This document shows, piece by piece, positions 52,583 through 63,126 of a DNA stretch of 64,000 nucleotides. The stretch comes from Mesorhizobium sp. GTDB lineage: Bacteria; Pseudomonadota; Alphaproteobacteria; Rhizobiales; Rhizobiaceae. Every line of letters begins with the position of its first letter. The stretch's first letter is position 1. The notes beneath the pieces were generated by a model. The model did no database searches. It was not told the origin of the DNA and saw only the letters and a program-made list of their open reading frames with translations. Made by a program: the position numbers and the translations under genes. The stretch spans positions 16,760 to 80,759 of the forward strand of contig NZ_SUGA01000002.1 of assembly GCF_004963255.1 (NCBI RefSeq), written 5' to 3'.

Positions 52583-53953
52583 TCATTCCGCCGCCGCCTT
52601 CTTCCTTGCCGCTGCGGCCGAGGCGAAGCGCTCGCGCAATTCCTTGCCCTTGCCGGGGATCGTCTTCTGACGGGCGCGGCCGAAGGCCAGCGCGTCGTCC
52701 GGCACGCTCTCGGTGATCACGCTGCCCGAGGCGATATAGCCGCCCTTGCCGATCGAGACCGGCGCCACCAGCGAGGAATTCGAGCCGACAAAGGCGCCCT
52801 CGCCGATATCGGTGAAGAATTTCGAGTAGCCGTCATAGTTGCAGGTGATGGTGCCGGCGCCGATATTGGCCCCGGCCCCGACGCGCGCGTCGCCGATATA
52901 GGTCAGGTGGTTGACCTTGGCGCCTTCTTCCACTGTCGACTGCTTGACTTCGCAGAAATTGCCCACCTTGGCCTTTTTCCTGAGGTCGGCACCAGGCCGC
53001 AGCCGCGCGAACGGCCCGACCTCGCAATTCTCCGCGATGGCAGCGCCCGTCATATGGCTAAAAGCATGGATCGTGGCGCCGGTGGAAATCTTGACGCCCA
53101 GGCCAAACCACACATTCGGCTCGACGATCGTGTCGGCGCCGATCTCGGTGTCGTGCGAGAAATAAACGGTTTCGGGCGCGATCAGCGTAACGCCGGACAG
53201 CATTGCCTCGCGCCGCCGGCGCGCCTGCCAGATCGCTTCCGCCTCGGCAAGCTCGGCCCGGTTGTTGATGCCGAGCGCGCTCTCGAAACTCGCCTCCGTG
53301 GCCACCACGTCGAGCCCCTCCGCGCCGGCGATTTGGACGATGTCGGTCAGGTAGAACTCGCCCTTGGCGTTGTCGTTGCCGACTTTGTCCAGCAGCCGCA
53401 ACGCATGCTTGCCCGCCACCGCCATCATACCGGCATTGCAGAAGCCGATTTTCTTCTCCTCCTCCGAGCAGTCCTTTTCCTCGCGGATGGCGACCAAGTG
53501 GCCATCTTTCTCGATCAGCCGGCCATAGCCGGCCGGGCTTGGCGGCCGAAAGCCGATGACAGCCACCGCGGCGCCCTCGGCGAGCTTCCGCCGCGCCGCA
53601 GTCAGCGCTTGCGCATCGATCAGAGGCGTATCGCCGAACATGACGAGGATGTCGTCATAACCCTTTGATATCGCTTCGCGGGCGGCAAGAACGGCATGCG
53701 CTGTGCCGAGCCGCTTCTCCTGCACGAAAGTCTCCGCCTTCGGCGCGAATTTCTCCGCCGCCTTGCGCATCTCGTCGGCGCCGTGGCCGATCACCAGCGC
53801 CAGACCGGTAGTCCCAGCCGCCTCGGCGGCCTTCACGACATGCGCGACCATCGGCAGGCCGGCAATGGCATGCAGCACCTTCGGCATGGCGCTTTTCATG
53901 CGCGTGCCCTCGCCGGCGGCGAGGATGACGGACAGGCAGGATCTCTGGCTCAT
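52583..53953 (-). CDS. glmU: Bifunctional UDP-GlcNAc pyrophosphorylase / glucosamine-1-P acetyltransferase
   Basis: [13 protein letters not shown], left-handed beta-helix C-terminus, [27 protein letters not shown]. Confidence 0.98.
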   Translation of the reverse strand: MSQRSCLSVILAAGEGTRMKSAMPKVLHAIAGLPMVAHVVKAAEAAGTTGLALVIGHGADEMRKAAEKFAPKAETFVQEKRLGTAHAVLAAREAISKGYDDILVMFGDTPLIDAQALTAARRKLAEGAAVAVIGFRPPSPAGYGRLIEKDGHLVAIREEKDCSEEEKKIGFCNAGMMAVAGKHALRLLDKVGNDNAKGEFYLTDIVQIAGAEGLDVVATEASFESALGINNRAELAEAEAIWQARRRREAMLSGVTLIAPETVYFSHDTEIGADTIVEPNVWFGLGVKISTGATIHAFSHMTGAAIAENCEVGPFARLRPGADLRKKAKVGNFCEVKQSTVEEGAKVNHLTYIGDARVGAGANIGAGTITCNYDGYSKFFTDIGEGAFVGSNSSLVAPVSIGKGGYIASGSVITESVPDDALAFGRARQKTIPGKGKELRERFASAAAARKKAAAE

Positions 53954-54307
53954 GGATGGGCAACCGTATGAAAGGGCTTGAATCAATGCATGTTAGCAGC
54001 CGAGTGATGCTGCACCAATGCGGTTAAATTCCGGTGAGACGGCGGAGCGAAGCCTCCAGGCGCGGATGTCCGGTTCCAGATACAAAAGCACCGCCGCGGT
54101 GGCGTCAGCCGGTTACATAGGTCAGGAAATATCCCCGGCCTGCTGGGAGTGCTGTGTCAGCATCGGCGGAGGCTGCGCGAGCGTGTCGTCGGCTCTCTGT
54201 TGGCGGGGGCGACTCGAACGCTCAACGCCTCGAAAGCGGGATAGCGAATTCTCGTGAAGGCAAGGTCAAGCTGCGTTTCCGTTCCATATCGGCGGAGACT
54301 GGGAGAG

Positions 54308-56119
54308 ATGGATACCATGCGCGTGGCGCGTCTGGAAGTTGGCAGGACATGGACGCGGGGCGGCCCGCGTGCAGGCGTATGGCCGAGCACACAGCGCCAC
54401 CTCGCAGCGATCCTGGCTTGCGACGTGGTCGGCTACTCGCGCCTGATGGAGCGCGACGAGCGTGGCACGCTCGAGCGGCTCAAGACCTACCGCAAGGATC
54501 TCCTCGAACCGCTGATCTCCGAGCACCACGGTCGGATCGTCAAGCTCACCGGCGACGGTATGCTGTGCGAGTTCGCGAGCGTCGTTAACGCGGTGACCTC
54601 GGCGATGGCGATCCAGCAGGCCTTGGCGGAGCACGAGTCCGAGACGCCCGAAGAAGAGCGGATTCGCTTCCGCATCGGCGTCAATCTCGGGGACGTGGTC
54701 TGCGAGGAGGACGGTGACATCTACGGCGACGGGGTCAATATCGCCGCCCGCCTCGAAAGCGTCGCCGATCCAGGCACCGTGGTCGTCTCGGGTACCGCCT
54801 ACGACCACCTTCAGGGCAAGCTCGACTGCGGCTTCACGCCGCTTGGCGACCTGCGTCTCAAGAACATCGAGCGGCCCGTGCGCGCTTACCGCGTCGAGGC
54901 CGACGCAAGCGCTGCACCGCCTCCCCTGCCCGAGAAACCCTCGATCGCGGTTCTGCCCTTCACCAACATGAGCGGCGACCCCGACCAGGAATACTTCGCC
55001 GACGGCCTGGTGGAAGACATCATCACGGGATTGAGCCGGGTGGACTCCTTCTTCGTGATCGCCCGAAACTCGTCCTTCACCTACAAGGGCCGGGCGGTGG
55101 ACCTGCGCCAGGTCGGGCGCGAGCTGGGCGTCCGCTACGTGCTTGAAGGCAGCATCCGCCGAGCAGGTTCGCGGGTTCGCATCAGTGGGCAGTTGGTGGA
55201 CGCGATCAGCGGGCACCATGTCTGGGCCGACCGCTTCGAGGGCGATATGTGCGACATCTTCGACCTGCAGGACAAGGTGACCGAGAGCGTCGTCGGCGCT
55301 GTCGAGCCGAGCATCCGGCTGGAGGAAATCAAGCAGGCGCGCATGAAGCCGACCGACTACATGAGCGCCTACGACCTCTACCTTCGCGCGCTGCCGCGCT
55401 TCTACAGCATGACCCGCGAAGGCTTTGCCGACGTGCGTCGGCTCACCAACGAGGCGCTCAGCATTGACCCTGGCTTCAACTTGGCGAAGGCACTCGGCGC
55501 CTATATCCGCAGCATCTCCGTGAGCCAGTGCTGGCACGAGCCCGACGATACCAGAGTCGCCACGCGCATGGCGCGCGAGGTACTGGCGGAAGCGCGCGAC
55601 GACCCCACGAGCCTGCGCTTCGCCGCGCAGGTGATTGCCTACAGCGCGAAGGACTACGAGATGGCGCTGGCCACTATCGAACGATCCCTGCGGCTCAATC
55701 CCAATTCGGCGCAGGGCCATACGAGCTGCGGCTGGGTCAACGCACATTCCGGCCGCCCGCTCGTCGCAATCGAGCATTTTCATAGGGCAATGCGGCTGAG
55801 CCCGGTCGATCCCGAGAAGGGCATCGCGCTCTCGGGCATCGGCATGAGCTACCTGATGCTCGAGCGCTACGAGGAAGCGCTGGCATGGGGTGAACGCGCG
55901 CTGCACGAGATGCCGAACTACGGCTCCTCGCACCGGGTGGTGATCATGGCGCTGGTCAAACTCAATCGGTTGTATGAGGCGCGGGCGGCGGCGCAGCGGC
56001 TGATGGAGGCGTTCCCGACCTACACGCTCACCCTGCAAAGACAGATCAACCCATGGCAGGACAAGGTGTTCGGCGAGCGTTACGTCGAGGCCTTGGGCGT
56101 CGCCGGCGTGCCGGAGTGA
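54308..56119 (+). CDS. Class III adenylate/guanylate cyclase with TolB-like and TPR-like C-terminus
   Basis: LAAILACDVVGYSRLMERDERGTL...GDGMLCEF...RIGVNLGDVV; IAVLPFTNMSGDPDQEYFADGLVEDIITGLSR; start uncertain (54254 or 54308). Confidence 0.93.
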   Translation: MDTMRVARLEVGRTWTRGGPRAGVWPSTQRHLAAILACDVVGYSRLMERDERGTLERLKTYRKDLLEPLISEHHGRIVKLTGDGMLCEFASVVNAVTSAMAIQQALAEHESETPEEERIRFRIGVNLGDVVCEEDGDIYGDGVNIAARLESVADPGTVVVSGTAYDHLQGKLDCGFTPLGDLRLKNIERPVRAYRVEADASAAPPPLPEKPSIAVLPFTNMSGDPDQEYFADGLVEDIITGLSRVDSFFVIARNSSFTYKGRAVDLRQVGRELGVRYVLEGSIRRAGSRVRISGQLVDAISGHHVWADRFEGDMCDIFDLQDKVTESVVGAVEPSIRLEEIKQARMKPTDYMSAYDLYLRALPRFYSMTREGFADVRRLTNEALSIDPGFNLAKALGAYIRSISVSQCWHEPDDTRVATRMAREVLAEARDDPTSLRFAAQVIAYSAKDYEMALATIERSLRLNPNSAQGHTSCGWVNAHSGRPLVAIEHFHRAMRLSPVDPEKGIALSGIGMSYLMLERYEEALAWGERALHEMPNYGSSHRVVIMALVKLNRLYEARAAAQRLMEAFPTYTLTLQRQINPWQDKVFGERYVEALGVAGVPE

Positions 56120-56143
56120 TCGTCGCGCACAAAATGGCAGCGG

Positions 56144-56890
56144 CTACCCCAGCCGTCCCAGCACCGGAAAGTTCTCAAGCAGCCAGTAGGACGCGCTCTG
56201 CACGCCGCCCGTGAGGAAAAACACGCCGGCAACGACCAGCAGCGCGCCGATGCCCTTCTCGACGCGGCCGAGATGGACGCGGAATTTGCCGAGGAAGCGC
56301 ATAAAGGCGCCGGAAAACAGCGCTGCGATCAGAAACGGGATGCCGAGCCCGAGCGAATAGGCGGCGAGCAGCAGCGCGCCCTCGCCCACCGTTTCGCGCC
56401 CGCCGGCCAAAGTCAGGATCGGCCCCAGCACCGGGCCGATGCAGGGCGTCCAGCCGAAGGCGAAGGCGAGGCCCATGACATAGGCGGCGACCATGTTTGC
56501 GGGCTTGCCCTGCGACTGGAAGCGCGCCTCGCGCGACAGCAGCGGAATGCGCAGGATGCCCAGAAAATTCAGTCCCATGATGATGATGAGCGCGCCTGCC
56601 GCCATCGCCAGCGGTTCCTGCCAGACCCGCAGCAGCCTGCCGATGGTCGAGGCGCCGGCGCCGAGCGCGACGAACACCGTGGAGAAGCCGAGCACGAAGG
56701 CGAGCGAGGCATAGAGCAGCGCGCCGCGCGTGCCTTCCCGCGCCGTCACGCTGTGATTGCCACGGAAATCGTCGACCGACACGCCGGCCATGTAACAGAG
56801 ATAGGGCGGCACCAGCGGCAGCACGCAAGGCGACAGGAACGAGATCGCCCCCGCCCCGACCGCGCTGACATAGCCGATGTCCAGTGCCAT
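56144..56890 (-). CDS. ccdA: Cytochrome c biogenesis protein CcdA
   Basis: GAISFLSPCVLPLVPPYLCYMAG...GLAFAFGWTPCIGPVLGPIL. Confidence 0.93.
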   Translation of the reverse strand: MALDIGYVSAVGAGAISFLSPCVLPLVPPYLCYMAGVSVDDFRGNHSVTAREGTRGALLYASLAFVLGFSTVFVALGAGASTIGRLLRVWQEPLAMAAGALIIIMGLNFLGILRIPLLSREARFQSQGKPANMVAAYVMGLAFAFGWTPCIGPVLGPILTLAGGRETVGEGALLLAAYSLGLGIPFLIAALFSGAFMRFLGKFRVHLGRVEKGIGALLVVAGVFFLTGGVQSASYWLLENFPVLGRLG

Positions 56891-57055
56891 CCCATGAGTC
56901 CCGGTTGTGCTGGCGTCGATATAGCGATGCGAGCGTGCGCCTGCCAATCACCATTATGTGGCACGTCGCCGCTTCGCCAAAGGAAGAAACGGGCTCCACA
57001 ACGCGTTGACCGAATGAGCGCGCGACTGCCGCGCGCTTGTTCAGGGAGATTTATC

Positions 57056-57433
57056 ATGAAAATGATCGCAATCGGGTTTGCCGCCCTTCTGCTCGGCACC
57101 GCCGCGTCCCAGGCCGCCGAGGCCTGGAAGGAAGCCGAAGTGGGCGGCACCAAGATCTACACCGACGCCAAGGGCATGACCCTCTACACTTTCGACAAGG
57201 ACGAGAAGGGCAAGTCCAACTGCTATGATAAATGCGCCGCCAACTGGCCGCCGCTGAAAGCCAAGGCGAGCGCGACGACCGAAGGCGAATGGTCTGTCGT
57301 CAAGCGCACCGACGGCACCCATATGTGGGCCTATGACGGCAAGCCGGTCTACACCTTCATCAAGGACAAGAAGGCCGGCGACATGACTGGCGAAGGCGTC
57401 GCCGGAGCCTGGCACGTCGTCAAGGCAGATTGA
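57056..57433 (+). CDS. Secreted COG4315-type repeat protein
   Basis: Signal peptide; GMTLYTFDKDEKGKSNCYDKCAANWPPLKA and second repeat GKPVYTFIKDKKAGDMTGEGV. Confidence 0.9.
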   Translation: MKMIAIGFAALLLGTAASQAAEAWKEAEVGGTKIYTDAKGMTLYTFDKDEKGKSNCYDKCAANWPPLKAKASATTEGEWSVVKRTDGTHMWAYDGKPVYTFIKDKKAGDMTGEGVAGAWHVVKAD

Positions 57434-57553
57434 GCTCGCCTCGGTGGGCGATCCGGCTGCCGGGTTCGTTGATCCGGCAGCCAGTCATCTTTCCGCCGGT
57501 CGTCGCCGGTTCGGGGCGCGCACGCCTCCATCGCCAAAAAAGTGATCTTTGCC

Positions 57554-57572
57554 ATACACTCTAAGAGTGTAT
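57554..57572. promoter_or_regulatory. Perfect 19-bp palindrome ATACACTCT-A-AGAGTGTAT
   Basis: 9-bp perfect arms in the intergenic region upstream of topA. Confidence 0.6.
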
Positions 57573-57711
57573 CGTCGGCGGCCGCTTCCCAAATTGGCCG
57601 CTTCCCCTTGACCGATTGCAAAAGCACGGCCATGTGAGCGACGAAAAGAGTGGGATTTCGTCGTGCGTCGCGGAGTTCTTCCGCCACCTCACAGCTGATT
57701 AAAGAGACCTC

Positions 57712-60279
57712 ATGGACGTCGTCGTCGTCGAATCGCCGGCCAAGGCGAAGACAATCAACAAATATCTGGGCAAGAACTATAAGGTTCTGGCCTCGTTCGG
57801 CCATGTCCGCGATCTGCCGGCCAAGGACGGCTCGGTGCGCCCGGACGAGGACTTTGCCATGTCCTGGTCGGTCGACACCGCGTCCGGCAAGCGCCTCGCC
57901 GACATCGCCAAGGCGGTCAAGGACGCTGACGGCCTGATCCTCGCCACCGACCCGGATCGCGAGGGTGAGGCGATTTCATGGCATGTGCTGGAAGTCCTGA
58001 AGCAGAAGCGCGCGCTGAAGGACAAGCCGGTCAGCCGCGTCGTCTTCAACGCCATCACCAAGGCCTCGGTGCTCGATGCGATGGCCAATCCGCGCCAGAT
58101 CGACGCGCCGCTGGTCGACGCCTACCTCGCCCGCAGGGCGCTCGACTATCTCGTCGGCTTCACGCTGTCGCCGGTGCTGTGGCGCAAGCTGCCGGGCGCC
58201 CGTTCCGCCGGCCGCGTGCAGTCGGTGGCGCTGCGCCTGGTCTGCGACCGCGAATCCGAGATCGAGCGCTTCATCCGCGAGGAATACTGGCAGATCGCCG
58301 CCATCCTCAAAACGCCGCGCAACGACAGTTTCGAGGCGCGGCTGACCGCCTTTGCGGGCAAGAAGCTGCAAAAGCTCGACATCGCCAACAAGGCGCAGGC
58401 CGACGACATCAAGGCGATGCTGGAAGGCGCGACCTTCAAGGCATTGTCGGTCGAGGCCAAGCCCACCAAGCGCAATCCGGGCCCGCCCTTCACCACCTCG
58501 ACGCTGCAGCAGGCCGCCTCATCCGGGCTTGGCTTCTCCGCGACGCGCACCATGCAGGTGGCGCAAAAACTCTATGAAGGCATGGATATCGGCGGCGAGA
58601 CCGCCGGCCTCATCACCTATATGCGAACTGACGGCGTGCAGATGGCGCCGGAGGCGATCGAGGCCGCCCGCAACGCCATCGTCAGCGAATTCGGCGCGAA
58701 ATACCTGCCGGAGAAGCCGCGTTTCTACACCACCAAGGCTAAGAACGCCCAGGAAGCCCACGAGGCGATCCGCCCGACCGATTTCCGGCGCACGCCGGCT
58801 TCCGTCCGGCAATATCTGGATGCCGACCAGGCTCGCCTCTACGAGCTGATCTGGAAGCGCGCCATCGCCAGCCAGATGCAGCCGGCCGAGATCGAGCGCA
58901 CCACGGTCGAGATCGAGGCCGTCAACGGCGCCCGCACGGCGGAGCTGCGCGCGATCGGCTCGGTCGTCCGCTTCGACGGCTTCATCGCCGCCTATACCGA
59001 CCAGAAGGACGAGGACGCGGAGGACGAGGAGAGCCGCCGCCTGCCCGAGATCCGTTCCGGCGAGCAGCTTGCCCGCCAGGCGATCAACGCCACCCAGCAC
59101 ACCACCGAACCGCCGCCGCGCTATTCCGAAGCGTCGCTGATCAAGAAGCTGGAGGAGCTCGGCATCGGCCGGCCATCGACCTACACCGCGATCCTGAAGA
59201 CGCTCGAGGACCGCGATTACGTCACCATCGACCGGCGCAAGCTGGTGCCGCAGGCCAAGGGCCGGCTGCTCTCGGCCTTCCTCGAAAGCTTCTTCGAGCG
59301 TTACGTCGAATATGACTTCACCGCCTCGCTCGAAGAGAAGCTCGACGAGATTTCCGACGGCAAGCTCGCCTGGAAGGACGTTCTGCGCGACTTCTGGAAG
59401 GATTTCTCCGGCGCCGTCGACGACATCAAGGAATTGCGCGTCACCGACGTGCTCGATGCGCTCAACGAAGAACTCGCGCCGCTTGTCTTCCCTGAGCGCG
59501 AGGACGGCTCCAACCCGCGCATCTGCCCGAAATGCGGCACCGGGAACCTCTCGCTGAAGCTCGGCAAGTTCGGCGCCTTCGTCGGCTGCTCGAACTATCC
59601 GGAATGCTCCTACACCCGCCAGCTCGGCGACGCCGCCAACCCCAATGGCGAGAACGGCAATGGCGAGGACGGCGTCAAGCTGCTCGGCAAGGATCCGTAC
59701 ACGGCCGAGGAGATCACGCTGAGGAGCGGCCGTTTCGGCCCCTATATCCAGCGCGGCGATGGCAAGGAGGCCAAGCGTTCGAGCCTGCCCAAGGGCTGGA
59801 CGCCCGAGTCGATCGACCATGAGAAGGCGCTGGCGCTGCTGGCGCTGCCGCGCGATGTCGGAAAACATCCCGAAACCGGCAAGATGATCTCGGCCGGTCT
59901 CGGACGCTATGGCCCGTTCGTTCTGCATGACGGCACCTATGCCAATCTGGAGAGCATCGAGGACGTGTTCTCGATCGGCCTGAACCGCGCCGTGTCGGTG
60001 ATCGCCGAGAAGCAGCAGAAGGGCAAGGGCGGCCGCAACGGCGCCACGCCGGCGGCGCTGAAAGAGCTTGGCGACCATCCCGACGGCAGCGGCAAGATCA
60101 CGGTACGCGACGGTCGCTACGGGCCCTATGTCAATTACGGCAAGGTCAATGCGACGCTGCCCAAGGGCAAGGACCCGCAATCGGTAACGATGGAAGAAGC
60201 GCTCGCTTTAATCGCAGAAAAGGAAGCCAAGGGCGGAGGCGGCAAAAAGCCCTTCCGCAGGGCGACGAAGAAGGGGTAG
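57712..60279 (+). CDS. topA: DNA topoisomerase I
   Basis: VVVESPAKAKTINKYLGKNYKVLASFGHVRDLP; active-site region YMRTDGVQM; zinc-ribbon-like CPKCGTGNL. Confidence 0.98.
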   Translation: MDVVVVESPAKAKTINKYLGKNYKVLASFGHVRDLPAKDGSVRPDEDFAMSWSVDTASGKRLADIAKAVKDADGLILATDPDREGEAISWHVLEVLKQKRALKDKPVSRVVFNAITKASVLDAMANPRQIDAPLVDAYLARRALDYLVGFTLSPVLWRKLPGARSAGRVQSVALRLVCDRESEIERFIREEYWQIAAILKTPRNDSFEARLTAFAGKKLQKLDIANKAQADDIKAMLEGATFKALSVEAKPTKRNPGPPFTTSTLQQAASSGLGFSATRTMQVAQKLYEGMDIGGETAGLITYMRTDGVQMAPEAIEAARNAIVSEFGAKYLPEKPRFYTTKAKNAQEAHEAIRPTDFRRTPASVRQYLDADQARLYELIWKRAIASQMQPAEIERTTVEIEAVNGARTAELRAIGSVVRFDGFIAAYTDQKDEDAEDEESRRLPEIRSGEQLARQAINATQHTTEPPPRYSEASLIKKLEELGIGRPSTYTAILKTLEDRDYVTIDRRKLVPQAKGRLLSAFLESFFERYVEYDFTASLEEKLDEISDGKLAWKDVLRDFWKDFSGAVDDIKELRVTDVLDALNEELAPLVFPEREDGSNPRICPKCGTGNLSLKLGKFGAFVGCSNYPECSYTRQLGDAANPNGENGNGEDGVKLLGKDPYTAEEITLRSGRFGPYIQRGDGKEAKRSSLPKGWTPESIDHEKALALLALPRDVGKHPETGKMISAGLGRYGPFVLHDGTYANLESIEDVFSIGLNRAVSVIAEKQQKGKGGRNGATPAALKELGDHPDGSGKITVRDGRYGPYVNYGKVNATLPKGKDPQSVTMEEALALIAEKEAKGGGGKKPFRRATKKG

Positions 60280-60285
60280 CAGGAC

Positions 60286-62592
60286 GTGGCGCGCAGGATC
60301 TCCGGAAGAAGCCACGGCGATCCGCGCCACGCCGACACGAGGGCCAAGGTCAAGGACGACTATCGGCCCTCGCGCGACGAGATCCTGCGCTACATCGCCG
60401 AAAATCCCGACCGCTCCGGCAAGCGCGAGATCGCCAAGGCGTTTGCGCTGCGCGGCGAGGATCGCGTCTGGCTGAAAGACATGCTGCGCGATCTCCAGGA
60501 TGAAGGTCTGCTCAACAAGGAGCGCAAGCGCCTGACCCGCGCCGGCGCAGTGCCTCACGTCGCCGTGCTCGACATTTTCGGCCGCGACGACGACGGCGTG
60601 CTCCTTGCCAATCCGAGCGAATATACCGGCGCCGGTTCACCGCCCGTCATTGCCATCCGCATTTCGCGCGGTGCCGGCGGGCCGGCGCCCGGCATCGGCG
60701 ACCGCGTGCTTGCGAAAACCTTCCCGACCGACGATCCGTCAGGCCCTGCCTATACCGGCCGGGTGATGAAGATCTTCGAGAAGCGCAGCGACGCGGTGCT
60801 CGGCGTCTTCCGCGTGCTGAAGGACGGCACGTTCCGCATCGAGCCCGTCGAACGCCGCCAGCCGGAGCTGATCGTCGACAAGGAATTCCAGAATGGCGCC
60901 CGCAACGGCGATCTCGTCGAGGTCGAGCCGGCGCGGGCATCCCGTTACGGGCTGCCCAGGGCAAAAGTGCTGGCGGTGCTGGGATCCTTGAGCAGCGAGA
61001 AGGCGGTCTCGATGATCGCCATCCACGCCCATGACATTCCCCATGTCTTTCCGGCGGACGTGATTGCCGAGGCCGAGGCGGTGAAGCCGGCCACGCTCGA
61101 TCACCGCGAGGATTGGCGCGACCTGCCGTTGGTGACCATCGATCCGGCCGACGCCAAGGACCATGACGACGCCGTCTTCGCCACGCCCGACACGGACGAG
61201 AAGAACCCGGGCGGCGTCGTCGTCACCGTGGCGATCGCCGATGTCGCGGCCTATGTGCGTTATGGAAAGCCGCTCGACCGCGAAGCCCTGAAGCGCGGCA
61301 ATTCGGTCTATTTCCCGGACCGGGTCGTGCCGATGCTGCCCGAACGCATCTCGAACGATCTGTGCTCACTGCGCGAAGGCGAGGACCGGCCGGCGATCGC
61401 CGTGCGCATCACCTTCTCCTCGGAAGGCCGCAAGCTGCGCCATTCCTTCCACCGTGTGATGATGAAGTCGGCGGCCAAGCTCGCCTACCCGCAGGCGCAG
61501 GCCGCTATAGACGGCGTGCCCGACGACAAGACCCGGCCGCTCCTCGACAGCGTCCTGAAGCCGCTCTGGGACGCCTATGCCGTGCTGAAGCGCGGCCGCG
61601 ACGCCCGCCAGCCGCTGGAGCTCGACCTGCCGGAACGCAAGATCCTGCTGAAGCCGGACGGCACCGTCGACCGGGTCGTGGTGCCGGAGCGTCTCGACGC
61701 GCATAAGCTCATCGAGGAGTTCATGATCCAGGCCAATGTCGCGGCCGCCGAGACCCTCGAGGGCAAGAAAGAGCCCCTCGTCTACCGCATCCACGACGCG
61801 CCGTCGCTCGCCAAGCAGGAATCGCTGCGTGAGTTCCTGCAAACGCTCAGCCTGTCCCTGGCGCGCGGCGCGCAGATGCGGCCAAGCCAGTTCAACGGCA
61901 TTCTGGAACGGGTGCGCGGCGCCGACAACGAGGCGTTGGTCAACGAAGTGGTGCTGCGCTCGCAGAGCCAGGCCGAGTATTCGCCGAAGAACATCGGTCA
62001 TTTCGGCCTCAACCTCCGTCGCTATGCGCATTTCACCTCGCCGATCCGCCGCTATGCCGATCTGATCGTCCACCGGGGGCTGATCTCGGCGCTTGGACTT
62101 GGGCCTGGCGGGTTGACGCAGCAGGAGGCGGACCGGCTGGAAGAGGTCGCCGCGCTGATCTCGGCCACGGAACGCCGCGCCATGGCCGCCGAGCGCGATA
62201 CGGTCGACCGGCTGATCGCCGCCTATCTCGCGGAGCGCGTCAACGACACGTTCGACGCGCGCATCTCCGGCGTCACCAAGGCGGGGCTGTTTGTCCAATT
62301 GCCGCAGTATGGCGCCGACGGCTTTATTCCGGTGTCAACTCTGGGCGGCGACTACTATATCTACGACGAAACCGCCCGATCGCTGTTCGGCGAACGCACC
62401 GGCAAAGGCTATCAGCTTGCCGACCGCGTCGAAGTCCGGCTGGTCGAAGTCGCGCCGATGGCCGGCGCGATGCGTTTCGAGATGCTGACCGACCCGAAGC
62501 CCCTGCCCGGCTCGAGGCGGTCGTTCCACAAGACCAAGGGCCGCGCCCGCGCGTCGCAACCGCGCGTCGGTCCGCGCGGCAGGAGAAGATGA
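60286..62592 (+). CDS. rnr: Ribonuclease R
   Basis: TIDPADAKDHDDAVF, HFTSPIRRYADLIVHRGL, S1 domain; GTG start. Confidence 0.96.
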   Translation: MARRISGRSHGDPRHADTRAKVKDDYRPSRDEILRYIAENPDRSGKREIAKAFALRGEDRVWLKDMLRDLQDEGLLNKERKRLTRAGAVPHVAVLDIFGRDDDGVLLANPSEYTGAGSPPVIAIRISRGAGGPAPGIGDRVLAKTFPTDDPSGPAYTGRVMKIFEKRSDAVLGVFRVLKDGTFRIEPVERRQPELIVDKEFQNGARNGDLVEVEPARASRYGLPRAKVLAVLGSLSSEKAVSMIAIHAHDIPHVFPADVIAEAEAVKPATLDHREDWRDLPLVTIDPADAKDHDDAVFATPDTDEKNPGGVVVTVAIADVAAYVRYGKPLDREALKRGNSVYFPDRVVPMLPERISNDLCSLREGEDRPAIAVRITFSSEGRKLRHSFHRVMMKSAAKLAYPQAQAAIDGVPDDKTRPLLDSVLKPLWDAYAVLKRGRDARQPLELDLPERKILLKPDGTVDRVVVPERLDAHKLIEEFMIQANVAAAETLEGKKEPLVYRIHDAPSLAKQESLREFLQTLSLSLARGAQMRPSQFNGILERVRGADNEALVNEVVLRSQSQAEYSPKNIGHFGLNLRRYAHFTSPIRRYADLIVHRGLISALGLGPGGLTQQEADRLEEVAALISATERRAMAAERDTVDRLIAAYLAERVNDTFDARISGVTKAGLFVQLPQYGADGFIPVSTLGGDYYIYDETARSLFGERTGKGYQLADRVEVRLVEVAPMAGAMRFEMLTDPKPLPGSRRSFHKTKGRARASQPRVGPRGRRR

Positions 62593-63038
62593 TGCCAGGC
62601 GATTCGCATGTGGAAGAACAGGTTTTCGGTGGCGAGCATCACTCTGGCCGTGTCGCCCGTCCGCTGTGGACGGCGATCAAGCGCGGCCGTCTCGGCCGTT
62701 GCCCGCGTTGCGGCGAAGGCAAGCTGTTTTACGCCTTCACCAAGACCGTCAACACGTGCAGCGTCTGTGGCGAGGAGATCCATCACCATCGCGCGGACGA
62801 CCTGCCTGCCTATCTGGTCATCGTCATTGTCGGCCACATCGTGGTTGGCTCCTTCATGGCAGTGGAGGCGACCACCACACTGTCAAACTTACAGCACGCG
62901 CTGATCTGGGTGCCGCTGACCATCATTCTCGCGCTCGCACTTTTGCAACCGGTCAAGGGCGCCGTCATCGGCCTGCAATGGGCGCTTTATATGCACGGCT
63001 TCGGCGACGAGAAGGATGAATTCGAGAGCCATTCGTAA
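62589..63038 (+). CDS. DUF983 family protein
   Basis: RPLWTAIKRGRLGRCPRCGEGKLFYAFTKTVNTCSVCGEEIHHHRADDLPAYLVI. Confidence 0.93.
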   Translation: MMPGDSHVEEQVFGGEHHSGRVARPLWTAIKRGRLGRCPRCGEGKLFYAFTKTVNTCSVCGEEIHHHRADDLPAYLVIVIVGHIVVGSFMAVEATTTLSNLQHALIWVPLTIILALALLQPVKGAVIGLQWALYMHGFGDEKDEFESHS

Positions 63039-63126
63039 GCCAGGTGGCACCGCTGTCCGCCCTGGTTCAAAGGCCGCGACGCGCAAGCCACTTTCACATC
63101 AGGGAAGTTTCCGCTAGGTCGGGCGC

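Noticed and set aside
54266-56038. 590-aa minus-strand ORF antisense to the adenylate cyclase
   Set aside because: Shadow ORF; the plus-strand cyclase has clear motifs.
57349-57804. 151-aa minus-strand ORF covering the palindrome upstream of topA, considered as a cognate regulator
   Set aside because: No HTH or other domain; overlaps the 5' end of topA and the 3' end of the COG4315-type gene; likely spurious.
58519-60180. 553-aa minus-strand ORF antisense to topA
   Set aside because: Shadow ORF of topA.
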